64,000 bases of DNA from an uncultured Dehalococcoidia bacterium (GCA_951812625.1 CATOSP010000004.1:310001-374000); one strand, 5' to 3'; positions 40,649 through 50,288 are shown, numbered from the stretch's first letter. Notes: generated by a model not told the origin, from the letters alone. Program-made: numbers and translations.

Positions 40649-41674
40649 ATGGCCGGGTTGAACGCGCAGCGGATTGAAGTCGCCGACGAGTACGACGCAG
40701 TACAGGAACTGTACCTGGAGCGAGGCTGGACCGACGGCCTGCCGATCACGCCGCCGACTCCGGGGAGGGTTGAGGCGATGCTGCGGGCGGCGGGTCTGCC
40801 GCCGGACAGGGTAATCGCGGAGATCCCTCCCAACTGGGGCGGAGCGACGGTGGAGAGGCTGGCGGTAAACGCGGTGATGGCCGGGTGCCTTCCGGAGTAT
40901 TTTCCGGTCATTGTGGCGGCGGTCGACGCGATGGGCGATCCGGCGTTCAACCTTTACGCGGTGCAGGCGACCACACACCCGTGCGCTCCACTGGTCATCG
41001 TCAACGGACCTATCCGGGAGGCCCTGGGACTCAACGACTCCTCGGGGGCCTTCGGGCCGGGATGGCGGGCCAACGCGACGATTGGACGGGCGATACGGCT
41101 GGCGTTGCTGAACATCGGGGGAGGCTATCCGGGAGTCGGCGATATGTCCAGCCAGGGCGCGCCTTCCAAGTACGGCTATTGCGTAGCCGAGAACGAGGAA
41201 CTGAACCCGTGGAGTCCGTTGCACGTTGACCGGGGATTCGACCGGAACCAGAGCACGGTAACGGTCATTGCGGGCGAGCCTCCTCACAACATCAATGATC
41301 ATTCCGGCCGGTCGGCAGACGACATATTGACGATAGTGGCGGGCGCGATGGCGGTGACCGGGGCCAATAATGCCTATACCGGCGGAGAGACGCTGCTCGC
41401 ACTGGGGCCAGAGCACGCGGAAACCATTTCAGGGGATGGCTTCGGCAAGCAGGACGTGGTGGAATGGCTGCAACGCAGGGCGTTGGTGCCGCTGGAACGG
41501 TACACCGAAGATACACTGTTGGAACGTTTCGGAGGGATACCTGAGGGGCCGATCCCGATGGTGCGAGGTAAGGATGACCTGACCATCATAGTGACAGGCG
41601 GGCCGGGCAAGCACTCCTGCTGGATACCGACGTTTGGGGGTACAACACATTCCGTTACGAGGGTCATCGGTTAG
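40649..41674 (+). CDS. Conserved partner protein of the UGSC selenoprotein
   Basis: 341 residues, starting eight bases after the UGSC stop, hence the same operon. I do not recognise a named family. There are conserved-looking blocks (RGWTDGLPITPPTP, PPNWGGATVERLAVNAVMAGC, FGPGWRANATIGRAIRLAL, GGPGKHSCWIPTFGG) rich in Gly, Pro and Asn that suggest an enzyme active site. Three Cys (79, 119 region and near the C-terminus) could include redox partners. No signal or membrane segment. Confidence 0.75.
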   Translation: MAGLNAQRIEVADEYDAVQELYLERGWTDGLPITPPTPGRVEAMLRAAGLPPDRVIAEIPPNWGGATVERLAVNAVMAGCLPEYFPVIVAAVDAMGDPAFNLYAVQATTHPCAPLVIVNGPIREALGLNDSSGAFGPGWRANATIGRAIRLALLNIGGGYPGVGDMSSQGAPSKYGYCVAENEELNPWSPLHVDRGFDRNQSTVTVIAGEPPHNINDHSGRSADDILTIVAGAMAVTGANNAYTGGETLLALGPEHAETISGDGFGKQDVVEWLQRRALVPLERYTEDTLLERFGGIPEGPIPMVRGKDDLTIIVTGGPGKHSCWIPTFGGTTHSVTRVIG

Positions 41675-41788
41675 ACGGCCGCTGGCGGTTGGTCTCTCCC
41701 GAGACTTGGTGGCCATATCGAATCTCCGAGAGTTTTTCCTGGAATTCTCTGGCTCTCAGCCCGGATTTGAGGACCCTGGATTTGGGCC

Positions 41789-43180
41789 ATGACAAGTACG
41801 TTCATTAATATCTTCGGGGCCACGGGTAACCTTGCACGTCGGAAACTCATCCCGGCGCTGTATGACCTGCACTGCAAAGGACAGCTGTCCACGGACCTGA
41901 AGATCACCGGCGTTGCCCCCGGAGAGATGACCACGCCCGAATTCCGGGACCTGGTGCGGGAATCGGAAGCCTCACTGAACCAATGGGCCGACTTCGCTGA
42001 TCGCATAAATTACGTCCAGGCTGACGTCACCAGCCCGGAGGACATGGTCCGGGCATGGCAGGTCATAGCGGAACTCACGCCTGAACAGGAACCCGGCCGA
42101 GTAAACTGCCTCCATTACCTGGCGCTGCGGCCCGACCTCTATGCTCCGGCAGTAACTGCTTTGGCTTCAGCCGGCATGACCGGTAACGGTCCAGGTTGGC
42201 GGCGTATCGTTATAGAAAAACCCTTCGGCTCCGACGGACGTACCGCACGGGACCTGAATGAACACCTGCACAAACATCTGGACGAGGACCAGGTTTACCG
42301 AATAGACCACTACCTCGGCAAAGAGACGGTGCAGAACCTGTTGGTGTTCCGTTTCGCAAACAGCATCTTCGAACCTATCTGGAACCGCAACTACATCGAC
42401 AGTGTTGAAATCACCGTTGATGAAGAGGACATGGTCGGAGACCGGGGAGAATACTACGACGGCAGCGGGGTGCTGCGCGACATGTTCCAGAGCCACCTGC
42501 TGCAACTGATGACGCTGGTTGCGATGGACCCACCCCACTCCTATGAGGCAGATGCATTGCGGAACGAGAAAGTAAAGGTGCTGAGCGCAGTACGCCGCCC
42601 TTCGCTGCGCGAGATAGAAGAACACCTGGTGATCGGTCAATACGAGGGCTACCATTACGAGCCGGGGGTTGCGCCTGGCTCACAGACGCCCACCTTCGCC
42701 GCGCTGCGGTTGTTCATCGACAACTGGCGGTGGCAAGGGGTGCCGTTCCATCTCAGGTCCGGGAAGGGCCTGCCGGCCAAGAACACTGAAATGATCATCA
42801 ATTTCCGTTCTCCGCCTCACATGCTGTTTCCTGTACCCGACGATGGAGACATACCGGGCAACCAACTGTTGATACGCATCCAGCCAGACGAGGGCGTGGG
42901 CCTGGAATTCCAGTCCAAGGTGCCTGGAGCGGGCCTGAGGATGCGGCCCGTCAACCTGGAGTTCAGCTACGATGCAGGCTTCAACGACGTGGAGATTCCG
43001 GACGCCTACGAGCGGCTGCTGCTGGACGCTCTTGCCGGTGACGCCTCCCTGTTCACCCGCAGCGATGAGATTGAACTGGCCTGGAGCATCATCGACCCCA
43101 TCACCGACAGGCTTGATCTGCCCGGCGCGCCCACACCGTACCGCTACCTGCCGGGGACGCAAGGACCGCAGACCCCGTAA
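41789..43180 (+). CDS. zwf: Glucose-6-phosphate dehydrogenase-like protein
   Basis: 463 residues matching G6PDH in length and order: FGATGNLARRKLIPALY (cofactor motif, family usual GASGDL), RIVIEKPFGSDGRTA, and the active-site RIDHYLGKETVQNLLVFRF with its His, plus GSGVLRDMFQSHLLQL. It feeds the oxidative pentose phosphate pathway or an F420/NADP-linked variant. The cofactor loop substitution (N for D, A for T) is small. No 6-phosphogluconate genes nearby. Confidence 0.93.
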   Translation: MTSTFINIFGATGNLARRKLIPALYDLHCKGQLSTDLKITGVAPGEMTTPEFRDLVRESEASLNQWADFADRINYVQADVTSPEDMVRAWQVIAELTPEQEPGRVNCLHYLALRPDLYAPAVTALASAGMTGNGPGWRRIVIEKPFGSDGRTARDLNEHLHKHLDEDQVYRIDHYLGKETVQNLLVFRFANSIFEPIWNRNYIDSVEITVDEEDMVGDRGEYYDGSGVLRDMFQSHLLQLMTLVAMDPPHSYEADALRNEKVKVLSAVRRPSLREIEEHLVIGQYEGYHYEPGVAPGSQTPTFAALRLFIDNWRWQGVPFHLRSGKGLPAKNTEMIINFRSPPHMLFPVPDDGDIPGNQLLIRIQPDEGVGLEFQSKVPGAGLRMRPVNLEFSYDAGFNDVEIPDAYERLLLDALAGDASLFTRSDEIELAWSIIDPITDRLDLPGAPTPYRYLPGTQGPQTP

Positions 43181-43603
43181 GTAGGGTTTTTGTTCAGGCC
43201 TCGGGAGGCATATCCGGCTGAAAACGGTCGGTGTATTCCCGCCCCAATCTGGTCTAGCGCGGCCCCGCCTGCACAGAAGTGCGTTTTCGCCGGTACTTCG
43301 GCCAGGGGGTCTGAAACGACCTTGATGGTATATGTCCGTCAACCCGGGAGAGTCTTCCCAACTCGCCATCCGGCCTTCCCAATAATGATTGTGATGTAAT
43401 ACACAATGTTGACGTGCGTGGGGGTAGTGATTATTATGGGGCCGTCGCTAGAGCGTCTGGCGGTGGCTGTCCCCTTTTCGGGGTGCAAACTGTAGATGAC
43501 ATGGCGAAATCCACCTCGGTGTGAAGGAGGTGCGAACAGAAATCGTAATCACCAGAGAGTCGGCGTTAAACGACCTACGAGACGTCTTCAGGAGGAGTAA
43601 GGA
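43181..43603 (+). other. Long leader and promoter region before DUF1800
   Basis: No protein gene is supported in these 420 bases. A promoter lies at 43409-43437, leaving a 5' leader of about 160 bases that contains a small CCCC-TTTT-CGGGG hairpin and a CACCTC/GAGGTG pair. I recognise no riboswitch class. Confidence 0.55.
43409..43437 (+). promoter_or_regulatory. Sigma-70-type promoter of the DUF1800 operon
   Basis: TTGACG (43409-43414), 17-base spacer, TATTAT (43432-43437): the best-matching promoter in the window. Confidence 0.65.
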
Positions 43604-45010
43604 ATGGCAGACAAGGATATCGCTTTAATGGCCCACCTGATGCGACGCGCCGGATTCGGGGCGACGTATGAAGAGCTTGAGGCACGGGTGGCCAATGGCT
43701 ACGAGGCCACGGTGGAAGAACTTCTGAACCCCGAGTCTCAACCAGCCATCGAGCGCGATGTGCTGATGCGCTATCAGCCCCAGTGGGTGTCGCAGGCAGG
43801 TCTGGAAGGGCAACAGGAAGAGTGGACCTTCCGCATGATCAACACGAAGCGCCCCCTGGAAGAGAAGATCGCTCTGTTCTGGCACCAGATCTTCTGCACC
43901 GGCCACGCCAAGTGTGAGTATCCCAAGCAGCAGCAGATCGAGTTCGACATGTTCCGCACGATGGGCATGGGCAACTTTGAGCATCTGCTCATGGGACTGG
44001 CCACCGACCCGGCGATGGTGTTCTACCTGGACAACTGCATGAGCCACAAGGACGCTATCAATGAGAACTGGGGCCGTGAGCTACTGGAACTGTTCTCGAT
44101 GGGCGTTGGTATGGATGGCCACGCCAACTACAGCGAGGACGACGTCAAGGAATGCGCCCGCGCCTTCACCGGCTGGACGGTGACCAACTCGGTGCCGCGC
44201 TATCCCTACGGTAAGTACGAGGCCGCCTTCATCTATGACCCGGCGGACCATGACGACGGCGAGAAGACATTCCTGGGCGAGACGGGAAACTTCAACGGTG
44301 AGGACATCGTCAGCATCATCGCCAAGCAGCCCGGCACGGCCCGGTTCGTCGCCAGGCACCTGTACAACTTCTTCGTTGCCGATGAGCCGCAGGTCCCAGC
44401 CTGGCAGAACACGCCCCCCAGGGACCCCGAGGCGATCAAGATGCTGGAGGACGAGTACTACCGCTCCAACTACAACATTGGCTCGATGCTGAGTGTCCTG
44501 TTCAACTCCGACTTCTTCAAGAACGCGCGGTTCACCAAGGTAAAGAGTCCCACGGAGACTGTCGTAAGCACCATGCGGCTGGTAGGCGACTTCGACATGC
44601 CGAAGCCTGGCATGAATGCCATGACCCTGACCATCCGGTACATGGGCCAGGACCTGCTGAACCCTCCGACAGTTGAAGGCTGGCACACGGGCAGGGAATG
44701 GATCGACAGCGGCACCCTGGTCGAGCGGATCAACTTCACCGCCGATGCGGTTGGCAACACCAGCCACCGTGGTGTCCAGAACATCATCAACCGGCTGGCC
44801 TCCGAGGGCGAGACCATTTCCCCGGAGCGGCTGGTGGACGGCTGCCTGGAGATGCTGGGCGCCTACGAACTGGCCGAGGTGACCCGCACCGAGCTGGTGG
44901 ACCTTGCCCGCAACGAGGGTGAGCTGCGCACCGGCACCGAGGAGTTCGGCCAGAGGGTCGGCCAGATGCTCCAGTCCATCGTTGCCACCACCGAGTACCT
45001 GTTCGCCTAA
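43604..45010 (+). CDS. DUF1800 family protein
   Basis: 468 residues with AGGAGGAGTAAGGA before ATG. Clear DUF1800: MAHLMRRAGFGATYEELE, then EKIALFWHQIFCTGHAKC, NENWGRELLELFSMGVG, YSEDDVKECARAFTGWTV and GQDLLNPPTVEGWHTG. No signal peptide is seen. DUF1800 and DUF1501 genes occur as pairs in many soil and marine bacteria; the pair is thought to act at the cell surface or in secretion of a product but the function is not established. DUF1501 follows after 83 bases. Confidence 0.93.
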   Translation: MADKDIALMAHLMRRAGFGATYEELEARVANGYEATVEELLNPESQPAIERDVLMRYQPQWVSQAGLEGQQEEWTFRMINTKRPLEEKIALFWHQIFCTGHAKCEYPKQQQIEFDMFRTMGMGNFEHLLMGLATDPAMVFYLDNCMSHKDAINENWGRELLELFSMGVGMDGHANYSEDDVKECARAFTGWTVTNSVPRYPYGKYEAAFIYDPADHDDGEKTFLGETGNFNGEDIVSIIAKQPGTARFVARHLYNFFVADEPQVPAWQNTPPRDPEAIKMLEDEYYRSNYNIGSMLSVLFNSDFFKNARFTKVKSPTETVVSTMRLVGDFDMPKPGMNAMTLTIRYMGQDLLNPPTVEGWHTGREWIDSGTLVERINFTADAVGNTSHRGVQNIINRLASEGETISPERLVDGCLEMLGAYELAEVTRTELVDLARNEGELRTGTEEFGQRVGQMLQSIVATTEYLFA

Positions 45011-45020
45011 AACCCCGGCG

Positions 45021-45053
45021 CCTCCCTCCCGGTGGCTTCGATTGGGAGGGAGG
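45021..45053 (+). promoter_or_regulatory. Intercistronic hairpin between DUF1800 and DUF1501
   Basis: CCTCCCTCCC / GGGAGGGAGG, 10-bp stem with a 13-base loop, nested inside ACCCCGG/CCGGGG flanks. No T tract, so probably an mRNA stabiliser or partial attenuator. Confidence 0.55.
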
Positions 45054-45093
45054 GCATCAAAAAACCGGGGGACTTGAATAAAGGGGGAAGGAC

Positions 45094-46227
45094 ATGACAT
45101 CCACCAAGAAAGACCCGGTGTTGGTGGTCCTCCAGTTGTCGGGGGGCAACGACGCCCTGAACACTCTCATCCCTTACAGCGACCCCCTGTACCTGGACAA
45201 CCGGCCAAACGTGAGGATCGAGCCGGAGCGGGTACTGCAGATCAATGACCAGATTGGTTTCAACCCGGCGATGGGCCCGATAAAGCGGCTCTATGATGAG
45301 GGCAAAGTGGCCGTTATCCAGGGGATCGGCTATCCCAACCCCAGCCGCTCCCACTTCCGCTCGATGGACATCTGGCACACCTGCGAGCCGGACAAGGTCG
45401 GGGACGAGGGCTGGCTGGGCCGAGCGCTCAAGGACCTGGACCCGCAGAAGGAGAACGTGCTGACCGGCGTGAACTTCGGACGCGGCCTTCCCAGGGCATT
45501 GGTGGCTCCGGGCGTGCCGGTGGCCTCGGTGGGCAACCTTGAGACCTACGGTGTGCTGACGGGAATCGAGATTGAAGAGCAGCGCTCCAAGGCGCTGGAC
45601 GTTTTCTCCAGGGTCTACTCGCCGATGATCGGGCAGGGTCCGGTACTGGACTACTTCGCGCAGACCGGACTGGACGCACTGGAAGGCGCGGACATCCTAA
45701 GCACCGCTCCCAGCATGTACTCCTCTACCGTGGAGTACGGCGGGGACGTCGTCGCCCAGTACATGCGCAACATAGCGCAGGTACACCTGGCGGGGCTGGG
45801 GACCAGGGTCCTCTACACGACAGCCCCCTACAACAGCTTCGACACCCACGCCGGTGAGATTGCCAACCACACCCGCCTGTGGACAGAGGCCTCCAACGCC
45901 GTTGCCGATTTCCACGATGACCTGAAGGAACATGACGCAGGCGACAACGTAATAACGCTGGTCTTCACCGAGTTCGGGCGCAGGGTTCACGATAACGGCT
46001 CCGGGACCGACCACGGCTCCGGCGGCGTGGCCTTCGTCATCGGAGACGCGGTGAAGGGCGGCCTCTACGGAGAGTATCCTTCGCTGGAGGAGAACAAACT
46101 CCTGGAGGGCGACCTGCACTTCAACAACGACTTCCGCAGCCTCTACTCCGCCCTGTTGGAGAAGTGGATGGGCCTGGATGCCAAGCCCATCGTGAACGGC
46201 GCATTCGAGCAGATGGACTTTATTTAG
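45094..46227 (+). CDS. DUF1501 family protein
   Basis: 377 residues, GGGGGAAGG upstream of ATG. DUF1501 motifs: VLVVLQLSGGNDALNTLIPY, AVIQGIGYPNPSRSHFRSMDIW, YNSFDTHAGEI, and VFTEFGRRVHDNGSGTDHG, which resemble the metal sites of the alkaline phosphatase/sulfatase superfamily. Usually DUF1501 has a Tat signal; none is visible here, in line with the unsignalled DUF1800 partner, so both may be cytoplasmic in this organism. Confidence 0.93.
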   Translation: MTSTKKDPVLVVLQLSGGNDALNTLIPYSDPLYLDNRPNVRIEPERVLQINDQIGFNPAMGPIKRLYDEGKVAVIQGIGYPNPSRSHFRSMDIWHTCEPDKVGDEGWLGRALKDLDPQKENVLTGVNFGRGLPRALVAPGVPVASVGNLETYGVLTGIEIEEQRSKALDVFSRVYSPMIGQGPVLDYFAQTGLDALEGADILSTAPSMYSSTVEYGGDVVAQYMRNIAQVHLAGLGTRVLYTTAPYNSFDTHAGEIANHTRLWTEASNAVADFHDDLKEHDAGDNVITLVFTEFGRRVHDNGSGTDHGSGGVAFVIGDAVKGGLYGEYPSLEENKLLEGDLHFNNDFRSLYSALLEKWMGLDAKPIVNGAFEQMDFI

Positions 46228-46247
46228 CCCAAGCCCGTTGTGAAAAC

Positions 46248-46276
46248 AGTGGATAGCGGCCCCGGCCCTATCCACT
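46248..46276 (+). promoter_or_regulatory. Hairpin between DUF1501 and the NHL gene
   Basis: AGTGGATAG / CTATCCACT, 9-bp stem with an 11-base GC-rich loop, 20 bases after the DUF1501 stop. No T tract. Confidence 0.5.
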
Positions 46277-46365
46277 AACAACTATCCATCAGCCGGGAAC
46301 GGGTCCAACCGAAGCGTGCCGCGTGGCTCGCACATGTAGGACCCGCCCCTAGACGGAGGAGCAAT

Positions 46366-47406
46366 ATGACGACGATCCAGCCAATGAGGATTCCCTACGT
46401 GCAGCTCCAGTACAGCCACACCATCGGGCGCGGCGAGCAGTTCGGACCGGGGTTCAGCTACCCCATCCACATGGCCCGTGGCGAGGACGACCTGATGTAC
46501 GTCCTGTGCCGGTCCTCGGAGTACCGGCCCGAGGGGACCCGCATCGCCGTCTGCACCGTTGACGAAGAATACGTCAACGCGTTTGCACGCGGCGTGCCGC
46601 AGCAGGGCCCCCACGAGTACAACTTCGACGACGGTTCTCTGGTCTGGCCGGTGACCGTGGCCATCGCCAGCAACGGAAACGTCTATGTTTCCGACGAGTG
46701 GCTCAACCGTATCTCAATCTTCACCCGCGACGGCGATTACGTCGGCAAGTGGGAGGAGAAGGTCGGAAGCGGCGACGGTGAGCTCGACCGTCCGGCGGGG
46801 CTGGCAATCGACGCAGACGACAACGTTTACGTCGTTGACAGCATGAACCACCGGGTCCAGAAGTTCACTCCCGACGGGAAATTCATTTCCAAGTTCGGGA
46901 CGCACGGCGACGGGGACGGCGAGTTCAACATGCCCTGGGGCATTTCCATTGACAAGCACGGCAGCATCTTCATCGCCGACTGGCGCAACGACCGGATTCA
47001 GAAGTTCAACTCCGACGGGCAGTTCCTGATGAAGTTCGGGTCCTCCGGGTCCGGAGAGGGCGAGTTCAACCGCCCCACCGACGTGGCCGTGGACAATGAC
47101 GGAATCATCTACGTCGCGGACTGGCTGAACAACCGGCTCCAGGTCTTCGACGATAGGGGCAACTTTGTTGGCCTGAAGACCGGCGACGCGACCGTCTCCA
47201 AGTGGGGGAAGGACAAGCTGGACGCGAACCCCGAGATGTGGGGAGAGCGCGAGCGCGCCCAGGGACTGGAAAGGGAGAAGGACTTCTGGGCGCCCAGCGG
47301 GGTCGAGGTGGACGATGACGGCAACGTCTTCGTATGCGAAGGCCCGCGCAACCGCATCCAGGTGTACCGCAAGCAGTCTCCCACCTTCATGGGGCCACGC
47401 CTGTAG
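46366..47406 (+). CDS. NHL-repeat beta-propeller protein
   Basis: 346 residues. At least four clear NHL units: VWPVTVAIASNGNVYVSDE, then RPAGLAIDADDNVYVVDS, MPWGISIDKHGSIFIADW, RPTDVAVDNDGIIYVADW and a final APSGVEVDDDGNVFV, each followed by N-R-I/V-Q-x-F. A six-bladed propeller is likely. No signal peptide. Same direction as DUF1800/DUF1501 and closed by a terminator, so probably the third gene of that operon; it may bind the product or partner proteins. Confidence 0.9.
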   Translation: MTTIQPMRIPYVQLQYSHTIGRGEQFGPGFSYPIHMARGEDDLMYVLCRSSEYRPEGTRIAVCTVDEEYVNAFARGVPQQGPHEYNFDDGSLVWPVTVAIASNGNVYVSDEWLNRISIFTRDGDYVGKWEEKVGSGDGELDRPAGLAIDADDNVYVVDSMNHRVQKFTPDGKFISKFGTHGDGDGEFNMPWGISIDKHGSIFIADWRNDRIQKFNSDGQFLMKFGSSGSGEGEFNRPTDVAVDNDGIIYVADWLNNRLQVFDDRGNFVGLKTGDATVSKWGKDKLDANPEMWGERERAQGLEREKDFWAPSGVEVDDDGNVFVCEGPRNRIQVYRKQSPTFMGPRL

Positions 47407-47434
47407 CCCCTGACGGAAGCGGAACTCTTGGGAA

Positions 47435-47473
47435 GCCCCTGATTATCGGCTTATGCCGGTTGCAATCAGGGGC
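47435..47473 (+). terminator. Intrinsic terminator after the NHL gene
   Basis: GCCCCTGATT / AATCAGGGGC 10-bp stem with an inner CGGC..GCCG pair, followed by CTTCTCTTGTC. Confidence 0.8.
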
Positions 47474-47536
47474 CTTCTCTTGTCTAATAGCTCCGTATAT
47501 CAAGACGGAACTGTTGGCAACGCACAGGGAGTGCTC

Positions 47537-48679
47537 ATGGACCGGAAGGGTCGTATCACGCGGGTAATCAGCGAGTTTGATGCCCAGGGGTGGCACCGGA
47601 CAGGCACCCCTGTTGACCATGAGTCGGCCCGTTGGCTGGCCGACAAGGCACGGGAGCTTGGGTTCGCCGCAGAGCTGGAATCCTTCGATCTGAGCCGGGT
47701 GGACCCCAGGGAGTGCCGCCTGGAGGTGAACGGCGAGCGCATTCCGGGGCTGCCGATGTTCGACGGGACGTTCACCTCTTCCAGAGGCATCAAGGGCCGC
47801 ATTGGGACATTGGGGTCGGGAGCGGCAATCGGACTGGGCAGGGTTACACGGGGAGGAGCGGAAAACCGGGGGTTGGACGACGCGCGTAAGTCTGGCAGCC
47901 ACCAGGGGCTGGTGGCGGTTACCGCCGGGGACCGTCCGGGTCTGATGCCCATGAACGCCACGGTTTTCCCCAAGTCCTTCGGTCCTCCGGTCCTGCAGGT
48001 TGCCAGAGAGACAGAGGCCCAACTTCAGGAATCTGCCGAGCAGCGGCTGGAAGCAACCTTGACGGTGGCCGTGGAACGCACGGAGGCAGAGTCGTTCAAT
48101 GTCGTTGGACGCATCGAGGGAAGGGAGCCCGGCCTTCCGCCGCTGATCGTCATGACGCCTCGCTCCGGTTGGTGGCAGTGCGCCAGCGAACGGGGTGGCG
48201 GCATCGCCTGCTGGCTGGAGTTGATGCGCTCCATCATCGAGGAGGGGCCGCGGCGTGATGTGATTTTCGTGGCCACCAGCGCCCATGAGTTGGGGCTGAT
48301 GGGTGTGCATGATTTTATGCGGCGCAGACCGGGGATCGAGACGGCAGCATTTGCCTGGCTCCATTTCGGCGCAAACATCGGCGGTGCACTGGACCCGAGC
48401 GCCCGTTTCTCAGCTACCGACTCGGAATTGGAGACAATGGCCTCCACCGCTCTGGAGCAGCATAGCGCCAACCCGGTGGAGGCTGTGCCAAGGGGGACCA
48501 CTGTCGGCGCGGAGTCTCAGGTGATCGCCGGACTCGGCGGTCGGGTCACAGCAATGGTTGGCGGCAATCCACTGTTTCACCTGGAATCGGACCGCTGGCC
48601 GGACGCGGTTGACGTTGATGCCGTTGCCGGGTTCGCGTCGGCATACTCGGACGTTGCAATTGAGCTTTCGGGGAGCTAG
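47537..48679 (+). CDS. M28-like peptidase with degenerate metal site
   Basis: 380 residues from ATG 47537 (AGGGAG six bases upstream; earlier frame opening overlaps the terminator and is not used). The order of segments follows M28 aminopeptidases: ESARWLADKARELGF, a PA-like insert, then PLIVMTPRSGWWQCASERGG where metal enzymes have a His/Asp and DN pair, and IFVATSAHELGLMGVHDFM where they have EE. The His, Asp-Asn and Glu-Glu ligands are mostly replaced, so the protein is probably not a zinc peptidase. Coupled to the MqnA-like gene eight bases on. Confidence 0.68.
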   Translation: MDRKGRITRVISEFDAQGWHRTGTPVDHESARWLADKARELGFAAELESFDLSRVDPRECRLEVNGERIPGLPMFDGTFTSSRGIKGRIGTLGSGAAIGLGRVTRGGAENRGLDDARKSGSHQGLVAVTAGDRPGLMPMNATVFPKSFGPPVLQVARETEAQLQESAEQRLEATLTVAVERTEAESFNVVGRIEGREPGLPPLIVMTPRSGWWQCASERGGGIACWLELMRSIIEEGPRRDVIFVATSAHELGLMGVHDFMRRRPGIETAAFAWLHFGANIGGALDPSARFSATDSELETMASTALEQHSANPVEAVPRGTTVGAESQVIAGLGGRVTAMVGGNPLFHLESDRWPDAVDVDAVAGFASAYSDVAIELSGS

Positions 48680-48687
48680 ATATCGCC

Positions 48688-49446
48688 ATGCCCATCAAGG
48701 TTGCGCGGATACCCAACCTGGAATGCGAGGCGTTCTATTTCGACATGGAACGCCGGGGCATAGAGCTGCTGAACATGGGAATCAACGACGTGCCCGATGC
48801 CCTGGACATGGGCGAGGTGGACGCGGGGCCAGTGTCCTTTAATGACACTTTCCGGCTTGCGCCGAAATCCGCGCCGGTCTCCGGGTTCTGCGTAGCGTCG
48901 GTGACAAGGGCCACGGCCAGCGTTCTGCTCTCCAAGATTCCTATCGAGGAGTTGAGCGGCGGGAGGATAGCCCTTGGCGACGGAGACGCCACCTCGGTGA
49001 GCCTGCTGCAGGTGCTGCTGACGCTGAAGCACGACGTGCGCCGGGAGGCCTTCGTTGACCAGCAATCCGAGCACGATGCTTTCCTGTTGACGGGAAATCA
49101 AGCGCTGCGTCGCCGACGGGGAGCGAGAGGGTTCCCACACAGATACGACCTCGGAGAGGAATGGCAGTCGTGGACCGGAATGCCATTCGTGTTCTCCCGG
49201 TGGATGGCCCGAACAGACATGGAGAGGCAGGACAGGGTGGTACTGGAGGACTCCCTGTTCGTAGGGCAGGAAGACTGGATCAATAACCTGTACCTGGCGA
49301 CGGGGCCACGGGACGACCTGCTCATGCTGCCCAGGGAAGTGCTGGAGTACGTGCAGGGGCTGAGGTTCTTCATGGGTGTGCCGGAGGAGCGCTCCATCGA
49401 GCTGTTTCAGGAGAAGATGGCGCTGCTGGAGGACGTTTCGGCCTAG
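48688..49446 (+). CDS. MqnA-like (chorismate dehydratase/periplasmic-fold) protein
   Basis: 252 residues. ALDMGEVDAGPVSFNDTFRLA and later RYDLGEEWQSWTGMPFVFSRW match the MqnA/MqnD family, in which the second segment is the signature D-L-G-x-x-W-x-x-x-T-G-L-P-F. MqnA removes water from chorismate in the futalosine menaquinone route. The protein is slightly short (usual about 270-280) and no other mqn gene is nearby; the partner is a degenerate peptidase, so an alternative ligand-binding role is possible. Confidence 0.62.
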   Translation: MPIKVARIPNLECEAFYFDMERRGIELLNMGINDVPDALDMGEVDAGPVSFNDTFRLAPKSAPVSGFCVASVTRATASVLLSKIPIEELSGGRIALGDGDATSVSLLQVLLTLKHDVRREAFVDQQSEHDAFLLTGNQALRRRRGARGFPHRYDLGEEWQSWTGMPFVFSRWMARTDMERQDRVVLEDSLFVGQEDWINNLYLATGPRDDLLMLPREVLEYVQGLRFFMGVPEERSIELFQEKMALLEDVSA

Positions 49447-49487
49447 GGCATCGGAATAAGCACATCGTCAGACAGTCTAACTCATGG

Positions 49488-50288
49488 ATGGAGATTGAGT
49501 TGCCGGAAGGTCTTACATTCACCATCCGCCCAGACAATCAAGATGCCTCGGTAGATTTGTTCGTTAAAGTCTTCGATGACATTAGCCGTCTGCTGAATGA
49601 GGTAAGCTACGCCATCCACCGTGACCGGACAGGAAGGCGTTGGGTTATTGCGGGGCTTCATTCCAGTGCCCCCTCAGTTACCGTGAGGACTCTTCTCGGT
49701 GACGAGGAATCCCTTCTGGTTGTTGCAAGCGGCATTCGTGAGGTTACTAACCTAACGGACCGCCCACCAGAATACTTTACGGAACCAGTGTTGGAACGCC
49801 TGGGACAGATGCGGAGGCATTTCCGAGGACGTGACAAAGTGCGTTCCATTGAGGTTGCCCTTAACAGCGATGTAACTGCCACTATACAGGAGGATATTCG
49901 GGAGCAGACTGATAGGATCCTAACTGCCGGCTATTGGAATCTGGGATCGGTAGAAGGCGCCTTGGAAGCATTAAACTTTCATGGCGAAGCAACGTTCACT
50001 GTCTGGGACCGTGTAAGCCGAGCCCCTGTCCGCTGCTCGTTGGCCGGTGTGCCCTCGGGGAAAGAGCAGGTCAGGGAGTTGTTGGAGAAACGGGTACGAG
50101 TAACGGGCCGTGTCCGGTACTTCCAAAACGGCGTACCCCGTTCGGTGACAGATGTCCAGGATATTCAGGATGCCACACCTGACCCCGATTTGCCCAAAGC
50201 CGGTTTTGGTTCGATACCGGATGCGGAAGCAGCCCGGGATCCGGCGGCCTTCTTGCGGGCAGTGCGCGGGCTGGATAGCATTGTATGA
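49488..50288 (+). CDS. Unknown partner protein of a PIN-domain gene
   Basis: 266 residues, not recognised. The first 120 residues are beta-rich (LPEGLTFTIRP, RRWVIAGLHSS) and the later part has EATFTVWDRVSRAPVRCSL and KRVRVTGRVRYFQNG, which resemble small beta-barrel domains. Stop and next start overlap (ATGA). Base composition is visibly AT-richer than the neighbours on both sides. As the gene upstream of a PIN RNase it holds the antitoxin position, but it is three times the normal antitoxin size. Confidence 0.65.
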   Translation: MEIELPEGLTFTIRPDNQDASVDLFVKVFDDISRLLNEVSYAIHRDRTGRRWVIAGLHSSAPSVTVRTLLGDEESLLVVASGIREVTNLTDRPPEYFTEPVLERLGQMRRHFRGRDKVRSIEVALNSDVTATIQEDIREQTDRILTAGYWNLGSVEGALEALNFHGEATFTVWDRVSRAPVRCSLAGVPSGKEQVRELLEKRVRVTGRVRYFQNGVPRSVTDVQDIQDATPDPDLPKAGFGSIPDAEAARDPAAFLRAVRGLDSIV

